This document shows positions 58,739 through 64,000 of a DNA stretch of 64,000 bases, piece by piece. Every line of letters begins with the position of its first letter. The stretch's first letter is position 1. Source of the stretch: Marinoscillum sp040222955. Its GTDB lineage: Bacteria > Bacteroidota > Bacteroidia > Cytophagales > Cyclobacteriaceae. The stretch covers positions 124,001 to 188,000 of the forward strand of contig NZ_JAVKCA010000017.1 of NCBI RefSeq assembly GCF_040222955.1, given 5' to 3'. The notes below the pieces were generated by a model. That model saw nothing but the letters and a program-made list of their open reading frames with translations, did not search any database and was not told where the DNA came from. A program made the translations under genes and the position numbers.

Positions 58739-61453
58739 TTATATTTCAAATGCTTTATTCACTATTTCTGCCTGTTCACTTTTGTGAACCTTGGAGTATC
58801 CTGTAGCGGGTGAAGCCATCGGCTTACGCGCCACCAGCTTCAGACTCAACCCGGATATTCTCAACATAAATCCCCAGGCACCCATATTTTCAGGCTCCTC
58901 CTGTACCCACACCAGTTGCGGGTTATTGTATTTCTTCAATACGGCCTCCAGCTGTTTCTTTGGAAACGGATACAGCTGCTCCAACCTCACGATGGCTATG
59001 TCTTTCACCTTCTTCTTTTGCTGCTCCTCCTGCAAGTCAAAATAGACCTTACCTGTGCACAGGAGCACCTTCTTCACGCTTTTGTTGGTCACATAGTCAT
59101 CACCGATTACTTCCTGGAAGTTTCCTTTGGTAAACTCCTCTAACGGAGAAACTACTTTAGGGTGTCTCAGAAGTGATTTTGGTGAGAATACAATACAAGG
59201 CTTTCTAAACTCCCAGGTAAGCTGTCGCCGTACCAGGTGAAACAAATTTGCAGGGGTAGTCACATCAGCAACAATCATATTTTCCTGAGCGGTCATCTGC
59301 AGGAATCGTTCCATCCGTGCACTGGAGTGCTCCGGCCCCTGGCCTTCGTAGCCATGCGGCAAAAGCATTACCAACCCGTTCATCCGCTGCCACTTGGTCT
59401 CGGCACTGGTGATAAACTGATCGATCATCACCTGGGCACCATTGCAAAAATCACCAAACTGCGCCTCCCAGATCACCAGGGCATTGGGTGTGGCCATGGC
59501 ATAGCCATACTCAAATCCCAATACTGCATACTCCGAAAGAAGCGAATTGAATATCCTGAAGGGCTCCTGCTTCTCCTGTATGTGATCCAGGTTACAGTAA
59601 GGCTCATTGGTATTAGAATCAAACAGATAAGAATGTCTGTGTGAGAACGTACCGCGCTTCACATCCTGACCTGACATCCGTACAATATTGCCCTCTGCCA
59701 GTAAAGATCCGTAGGCCAACAACTCTGCATCGGCCCAGTTCAGCATCTTTTCGTCAAAGAAGTGACTCTTGCGCTCCTTTAACAGCTTATCAATCTGACG
59801 AAGGGGTTTGAACCCTTTCGGAATGGTGGTAAGGGCTTTTGATACCTTTTTCAGTACGTCCTCACTGATCCCGGTCTCGGGGGACTTATCAAAGTCCTCT
59901 GGTTTAGACCTCCTCAGGAAGTGCCACTCCTCCTCTATTTTCTGAGGCTTATAAGGAAGTGGCTTTTGCTTCACCTCATCCAGTCTGTCCTGTAGTTGTT
60001 GCTTAAACTCCTTATCCAGGGTTTCGGCACGGTCAGGGCTGATGTCTTTTCTTTCGATCAATTGCTTCACATACACTTCCCGTGGGTTGGGGTGTTTCGC
60101 AATCAGATTATAGAGTTTGGGCTGAGTGAATTTTGGTTCATCACTCTCGTTATGCCCGTGTCTTCGGTAGCACAGCAGGTCTATGAAAAAATCTTTATTG
60201 AACTTCTGGCGATACTCCACAGCCAGGTTGGCCGCAAAGTTGACGGCCTCAGGATCATCGCCATTGACGTGAATGACCGGTGCATCTACGATTTTAGCCA
60301 GGTCTGTACAATAGATACTGGAGCGGGCATCATCATAGTCTGTGGTGAAACCCACCTGATTGTTGATCACAAAGTGAATGGTACCCCCGGATCTGTAACC
60401 GTCCAGCAAGGACATCTGGATGCACTCATAGACGAGGCCTTGCCCGGCAATGGCAGCATCCCCATGAATAAGCACCGGAACTACTTTTTTCATGTCGCCA
60501 CGGTACTCATCGTCGATCTGAGCCCTGGAGTAACCCAGCACTACAGGATCTACTGCCTCAAGATGCGATGGGTTTGGTGCTAGTTTCACATAAATCTTTT
60601 TGCCATTGGCCTGAAGGTAGCTGGAATATCCGAGGTGGTACTTTACATCACCGTCGCCCATGGTCAGGTCAGGATCTGTGCTCCCTTCAAATTCCGCAAA
60701 AATCTCTTCGTAGGTTTTGCCCATGATGTTGGCCAGTACGTTGAGCCTGCCCCGGTGCGCCATGCCTATCACTACCTCTTCTGCACCCAGTTCAGAAGAT
60801 TTCCTGATGATCTTATCCAATGCCGGAATGGTATTCTCCCCTCCTTCGAGTGAAAAACGCTTCTGCCCCAGAAATTTGGTGTGCAGGAAGTTTTCGAATA
60901 CTACAGCCTCATTGAGTTTTGAAAGAATACGCGTCTTCTCTTCGTCGCTTGGATTGACATCTACACCCTCAGTCTCCACCTTGGTCTTCATCCAATCGAA
61001 AATATCCGAATTTCTCAGGTGATTGTATTCATAACCAATATGGCCCAGATAGACTTTAGCCAGTCTATCACGAATGTCCTTCAAAGTGGCATTGGGCAAC
61101 CCTATCTCAGAACCCACCTCAAAGGTTTCATTCAGGTCTGCCTCAGAAAGGTCAAAATTTGACAACTCCAGTCGCACGTTATGTGTACGCCGCTGACGAA
61201 CAGGATTGGTATCGGATTTCAGGTGCGCCCGGGAGCGGTGGGCATAAATGAAGTTTCGAACCTTTATTTCCTTCGATCCGGCAATGATCTCCTCAGAGGG
61301 GCCACCATCACCATATCTTTGCTGTGAAAACTCGAATCCTTCAAAAAACTTCTGCCAGGATTGGTCCACGTTTTCAGGGTTCTCCTTATATGACTTGTAG
61401 AGTTCGTCGATGTAGCCCACATCGGCATTGGAGATGTATGAGTATTTGTCCAT
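58739..61453 (-). CDS. sucA: 2-oxoglutarate dehydrogenase E1
   Basis: 904 residues. Thiamine-diphosphate enzyme that decarboxylates 2-oxoglutarate. Seen: N-terminal helix for E2 binding (YIDELYKSYKENPENVDQSW), GMAHRGRLNVLANIMGK, the metal/TPP region GDAAIAGQGLVYE with VINNQVGFTT, CYRRHGHNESDEPKFTQP, and transketolase-like MLLPHGYEGQGPEHSSARME. Full length for the family (about 930). Own consensus promoter upstream; forms an operon with sucB and probably lpdA. Confidence 0.98.
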   Translation of the reverse strand: MDKYSYISNADVGYIDELYKSYKENPENVDQSWQKFFEGFEFSQQRYGDGGPSEEIIAGSKEIKVRNFIYAHRSRAHLKSDTNPVRQRRTHNVRLELSNFDLSEADLNETFEVGSEIGLPNATLKDIRDRLAKVYLGHIGYEYNHLRNSDIFDWMKTKVETEGVDVNPSDEEKTRILSKLNEAVVFENFLHTKFLGQKRFSLEGGENTIPALDKIIRKSSELGAEEVVIGMAHRGRLNVLANIMGKTYEEIFAEFEGSTDPDLTMGDGDVKYHLGYSSYLQANGKKIYVKLAPNPSHLEAVDPVVLGYSRAQIDDEYRGDMKKVVPVLIHGDAAIAGQGLVYECIQMSLLDGYRSGGTIHFVINNQVGFTTDYDDARSSIYCTDLAKIVDAPVIHVNGDDPEAVNFAANLAVEYRQKFNKDFFIDLLCYRRHGHNESDEPKFTQPKLYNLIAKHPNPREVYVKQLIERKDISPDRAETLDKEFKQQLQDRLDEVKQKPLPYKPQKIEEEWHFLRRSKPEDFDKSPETGISEDVLKKVSKALTTIPKGFKPLRQIDKLLKERKSHFFDEKMLNWADAELLAYGSLLAEGNIVRMSGQDVKRGTFSHRHSYLFDSNTNEPYCNLDHIQEKQEPFRIFNSLLSEYAVLGFEYGYAMATPNALVIWEAQFGDFCNGAQVMIDQFITSAETKWQRMNGLVMLLPHGYEGQGPEHSSARMERFLQMTAQENMIVADVTTPANLFHLVRRQLTWEFRKPCIVFSPKSLLRHPKVVSPLEEFTKGNFQEVIGDDYVTNKSVKKVLLCTGKVYFDLQEEQQKKKVKDIAIVRLEQLYPFPKKQLEAVLKKYNNPQLVWVQEEPENMGAWGFMLRISGLSLKLVARKPMASPATGYSKVHKSEQAEIVNKAFEI

Positions 61454-61483
61454 TCTATGGGCGTTGTTTATTTTTTAGTGGAA

Positions 61484-61491
61484 CAAATATA
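61484..61491 (-). promoter_or_regulatory. Promoter -7 element for sucA
   Basis: Minus-strand TATATTTG matches TAnnTTTG, 30 bases before the ATG at 61453. Confidence 0.6.
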
Positions 61492-61593
61492 TGGACTGTA
61501 TGTTTAAGATTAAAACCGCTAACCCGCTTACACGAATATTGACTGATTTTCAGGTACTTTAAACTCACCCTTTTATAAACAGAAATTTACAGC

Positions 61594-61601
61594 TATCTTT
61601 G
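61594..61601 (+). promoter_or_regulatory. Promoter -7 element for rpsP-rimM-trmD
   Basis: TATCTTTG, an exact TAnnTTTG, followed by GCGG, 53 bases before rpsP. A T-rich -33 region lies about 20 bases upstream. Confidence 0.65.
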
Positions 61602-61654
61602 CGGTCCTTTTTATTCAAACTTTGAATGGACGAGTTCCATAAACAAAACAAATT

Positions 61655-62362
61655 ATGCCTGTAAAAATCAGACTATCGCGTCGAGGACGCAAAAAACAAG
61701 CCATGTACGATGTAGTAGTGGCAGACTCAAGAGCACCACGAGATGGTAAATTTATTGAGAAGATAGGGACGTACAACCCTAATACTGATCCAGCATCTAT
61801 CTCATTGAATGATGAGAAAGCCTTTGACTGGGTGATGAAAGGCGCGCAACCTACAGATACTGTAAAAGCGATGCTTTCTTACCGAGGGATCATGATGAAA
61901 AAACACCTTCAGATTGGCGTATTGAAAGGAGCAATCACTCAGGAAGACGCAGACAAGAAATTTGAGATCTGGCTTGCTGAGAAAGAAGCTAAGATTCAGG
62001 GTAAAGTTGAAAAACTTTCTGCCTCTAAGGCCTCTGAGGCCAAGGCACGTCTTGCAGCTGAGAAGAAAGTATCTGACGCCAGAGCAGAAGCCATTGCTGC
62101 TAAGAAAAAAGTAGCTGATGACACGCTTGTAGCGGAAATCGCTGAAGCTGGTGCTGACGAAGCTGAAAAAGCTTTGGAAGAAGAAGGTAACGAAGCAGTA
62201 GCATCAGCAGCAGAAACTCCGGCAGCGGAAGAAGCTCCGGCAGTGGAGGAAACTCCAGCTGAAGAAGCACCTAAAGCTGAAGAGCCTAAAGCAGAGGAGC
62301 CTAAAGCTGAAGCTAAGGAAGAAGCAGCTCCGGAAGCTGACGAAGAGAAAAAAGAGGATTAA
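61655..62362 (+). CDS. rpsP: Small ribosomal subunit protein bS16 with long acidic C-terminal extension
   Basis: 235 residues, against about 80 for E. coli. The first 80 or so residues are normal bS16 (MPVKIRLSRRGRKKQAMYDV, DSRAPRDGKFIEKIGTYNP). A helical Lys/Ala region (about 105-160) and a Glu/Ala/Pro-rich tail with repeats of PKAEEPKAEE follow. Shorter extensions are common in Bacteroidota; this one is long. The acidic tail may lie outside the ribosome and affect assembly or interaction. First gene of the rpsP-rimM-trmD operon. Confidence 0.97.
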   Translation: MPVKIRLSRRGRKKQAMYDVVVADSRAPRDGKFIEKIGTYNPNTDPASISLNDEKAFDWVMKGAQPTDTVKAMLSYRGIMMKKHLQIGVLKGAITQEDADKKFEIWLAEKEAKIQGKVEKLSASKASEAKARLAAEKKVSDARAEAIAAKKKVADDTLVAEIAEAGADEAEKALEEEGNEAVASAAETPAAEEAPAVEETPAEEAPKAEEPKAEEPKAEAKEEAAPEADEEKKED

Positions 62363-62371
62363 TCTGGTAAA

Positions 62372-62902
62372 ATGGGTTTTGAGGAGTGCTACCAGTTAGG
62401 TAATGTGACCAAAACTCATGGATTGAGAGGAGAGGTAGTGCTCTTTCTCGATGTAGATAATCCACAGGAATATCAGGAACTGGAATCAGTTTTCATTGAC
62501 ATCAATGGAAAACTGGTTCCTTTTTTTATGGAGTCATTTCATCTCCAGGGAGACCGGGCCATTGTGGCTTTTGAGGAAATAGAGTCCATAGAAGATGCCG
62601 GTGAGCTGGTCGGCAGAGACCTGTACCTCCCACTCAACAGACTCCCCAAGCTCCCAAAAGGCAAATATTATTACCACGAGCTACCCGGCCTGCAGGTATT
62701 TGACGGAGACCAGCTTTTGGGTCTGGTGACTCAGGTCTATCAAATGCCCAATAACAACCTGCTGGCCGTGGATCATCAGGGTATTGAAATTCTGATTCCC
62801 CTGGAAGAAGCCATTGTTCATACAGTGGATATTGCGGCGGGAAAAATTCTGACGACCCTCCCCGATGGACTTTTGGATGTATACCTGGATCAGAAACCAT
62901 GA
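62372..62902 (+). CDS. rimM: 16S rRNA processing protein RimM
   Basis: 176 residues. N-terminal RimM beta-barrel (CYQLGNVTKTHGLRGEVVLF, LVGRDLYLPLNRLP) and C-terminal PRC-barrel (YYHELPGLQVFDG, VDHQGIEILIPLEEAIV). It aids 30S maturation near bS19 and the 16S head. Located 9 bases after rpsP, and its stop overlaps the trmD start (ATGA). Confidence 0.95.
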   Translation: MGFEECYQLGNVTKTHGLRGEVVLFLDVDNPQEYQELESVFIDINGKLVPFFMESFHLQGDRAIVAFEEIESIEDAGELVGRDLYLPLNRLPKLPKGKYYYHELPGLQVFDGDQLLGLVTQVYQMPNNNLLAVDHQGIEILIPLEEAIVHTVDIAAGKILTTLPDGLLDVYLDQKP

Positions 62903-63573
62903 GACTGGACATCATCACGTGCCTGCCCGAACTGTTCGACGGGCCTATTAACCAAAGCATCGTCAAGCGGGCGCAGCAAAAAGGCCTGGTAGAAATCGTT
63001 ATTCATAACCTGCGTGACTACACCACTGACAAGCACAGCCATGTAGATGATTATGCCTTTGGTGGAGGAGCCGGTATGGTACTGATGATAGAGCCCATCG
63101 ACAAATGCATCTCGGGACTTCAGTCCAAAAACACCTACGATGAGGTGATCTACCTTACTCCTGATGGCCAAACCCTCAATCAGGGCATGGCGAACCAGCT
63201 CTCTCTGCACGAAAACATGATCCTCCTCTGTGGACACTACAAAGGCGTGGATCAGAGGGTGCGCGATCACTTTGTGACCAAAGAAATCAGCATTGGCGAC
63301 TATGTGCTCTCCGGTGGCGAGCTGGCCGCTATGGTATTGGCAGATTCGCTGATCCGCCTGGTGCCCGGCGTACTCAATGATGAGTCCTCAGCGCTCACAG
63401 ATTCCTTTCAGGATAACCTACTGGCCCCGCCAGTCTATACCCGCCCGGCAGACTATAAAGGCTGGAAAGTACCCGAAATACTCACCTCCGGCCATGAGGC
63501 CAAAATAGAGCAATGGCGCCACGACGAAGCGGTGAAACGCACCCAGGAGCGCCGACCGGATTTATTGGAGTGA
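62899..63573 (+). CDS. trmD: tRNA (guanine37-N1)-methyltransferase
   Basis: 224 residues, the compact bacteroidete size. SPOUT trefoil-knot methyltransferase: MRLDIITCLPELFDGPINQS, DYAFGGGAGMVLMIEPIDKC, LCGHYKGVDQRVRDHFV and SIGDYVLSGGELAAMVLADS for SAM binding. It methylates G37 next to the anticodon, preventing frameshifts. rplS, which often follows, is not found in the next 427 bases. Confidence 0.97.
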   Translation: MRLDIITCLPELFDGPINQSIVKRAQQKGLVEIVIHNLRDYTTDKHSHVDDYAFGGGAGMVLMIEPIDKCISGLQSKNTYDEVIYLTPDGQTLNQGMANQLSLHENMILLCGHYKGVDQRVRDHFVTKEISIGDYVLSGGELAAMVLADSLIRLVPGVLNDESSALTDSFQDNLLAPPVYTRPADYKGWKVPEILTSGHEAKIEQWRHDEAVKRTQERRPDLLE

Positions 63574-63645
63574 GTTACTCGAAGCGATTACTCAGTTGCC
63601 GTTTCTCGAACCGCTGTGAAATAAAATAAATAATTCTTGCACCTA

Positions 63646-63655
63646 CCCCCCCCCC
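63646..63655. repeat. Ten-base poly-C tract upstream of the lipoprotein gene
   Basis: A run of ten C 50 bases before the ATG at 63706, in the likely promoter region. Homopolymers of this length are prone to slipped-strand length changes. Confidence 0.85.
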
Positions 63656-63705
63656 TATTCGTATTTTCAGTCATTGTCATTTTTTCTAACCAAAATCTTA
63701 ATGAA

Positions 63706-64000
63706 ATGAAACATCTGAAAATGCTCACACTGGCCTTGATTGCATCATTAGGCTTTCAATGCTCTGAAACCGTACACGACGAAGCATCTATGTTCCCATC
63801 CGGCGAAGTTGAATATGGACCCGGAGACGCGCATCCAGATCAGGGAGAATTCATCACGCATGCCCGTGCGAATGAAAAGCTCTCTGCCTACCTTGACCTT
63901 CGAGCGGAATATCTTGCTGAGGGGAAAGAAATAGAGGGGGTTTATGGCTATGTATTTGGACTGAATAAGTTTAAGGAACTGATTGCACGAATAGATGCAG
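63706..64000 (+). CDS. Lipoprotein of unknown function (partial, continues beyond window)
   Basis: I translated this by hand from the ATG at 63706; at least 98 codons. Lipoprotein signal peptide MKHLKMLTLALIASLGFQCS with the anchored Cys at residue 19, then an acidic region (VHDEASMFPSGEVEYGPGD) and a helical segment (YLDLRAEYLAEGKEIEG). No family recognised. An earlier ATG at 63701 hits a stop at once. A poly-C tract lies in its upstream region. Confidence 0.65.
   Translation, partial: MKHLKMLTLALIASLGFQCSETVHDEASMFPSGEVEYGPGDAHPDQGEFITHARANEKLSAYLDLRAEYLAEGKEIEGVYGYVFGLNKFKELIARIDA

Overview
The window reads as chromosome of a Bacteroidota bacterium, most likely a marine Cytophagales-type organism (inference). 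The support is a SusC/SusD polysaccharide locus with an ECF sigma/FecR pair, proteins with type IX secretion (T9SS) C-terminal sorting domains, several exact TAnnTTTG promoter -7 elements, an Na+-NQR subunit, a bacteroidete-style AccD without its zinc ribbon, and a bS16 ribosomal protein with a long acidic tail.

Layout. 1-8.1 kb: the 5' part of an outer-membrane beta-barrel gene with an overlapping Spy-like gene, a LytS/LytTR two-component pair, asnS, rpoN, a PAP2-like membrane protein and a porin-like barrel. 8.2-9.4 kb: a repeat-dense locus built on one intact tRNA-Arg(ACG). Upstream of it lie a broken tRNA copy and a GIY-YIG nuclease gene between perfect 52-bp direct repeats. Downstream lies a tandem array of about 160-175 bp units, each beginning with a copy of the tRNA 3' end and three of them folding into the same branched structure with compensating base changes. 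9.4-21.6 kb: a defence island, entirely on the minus strand. It is a type I restriction-modification operon with two hsdM genes and one hsdS, interrupted by a Septu-like ATPase/HNH pair (ptuAB) and a winged-helix/nucleotidyltransferase pair, followed by hsdR and a small membrane protein. A GxxExxY nuclease-fold gene bounded by inverted repeats sits between the two hsdM genes.

21.8-37.7 kb: one polysaccharide utilization locus on the minus strand, probably for arabinan or arabinose-decorated pectin or hemicellulose: ECF sigma, FecR anti-sigma, SusC with STN domain, SusD, two GH43 lipoproteins, an FG-GAP T9SS protein, a BNR-propeller lipoprotein, a CBM42 T9SS protein and a GH2. GC-rich hairpins lie in three of its internal gaps and a strong terminator lies at its end. 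37.9-43.5 kb: a hybrid histidine kinase, an exported amidohydrolase, small envelope proteins including PspC, and an arginase-fold protein with altered metal ligands.

43.6-64 kb: mainly housekeeping: a stand-alone nqrF, accD, a DUF4834 protein, carB lacking the C-terminal allosteric domain, a WYL regulator with three small ligand-binding-fold proteins, a TPR histidine kinase paired with an exported repeat protein, lpdA, sucB and sucA, then rpsP-rimM-trmD and the start of a lipoprotein gene behind a ten-base poly-C tract.

The strongest candidate for something undescribed is the tRNA-Arg locus: a tRNA gene whose 5' half, 3' end and embedded palindrome have been copied several times around a small nuclease gene and a structured repeat array, directly beside a defence island.
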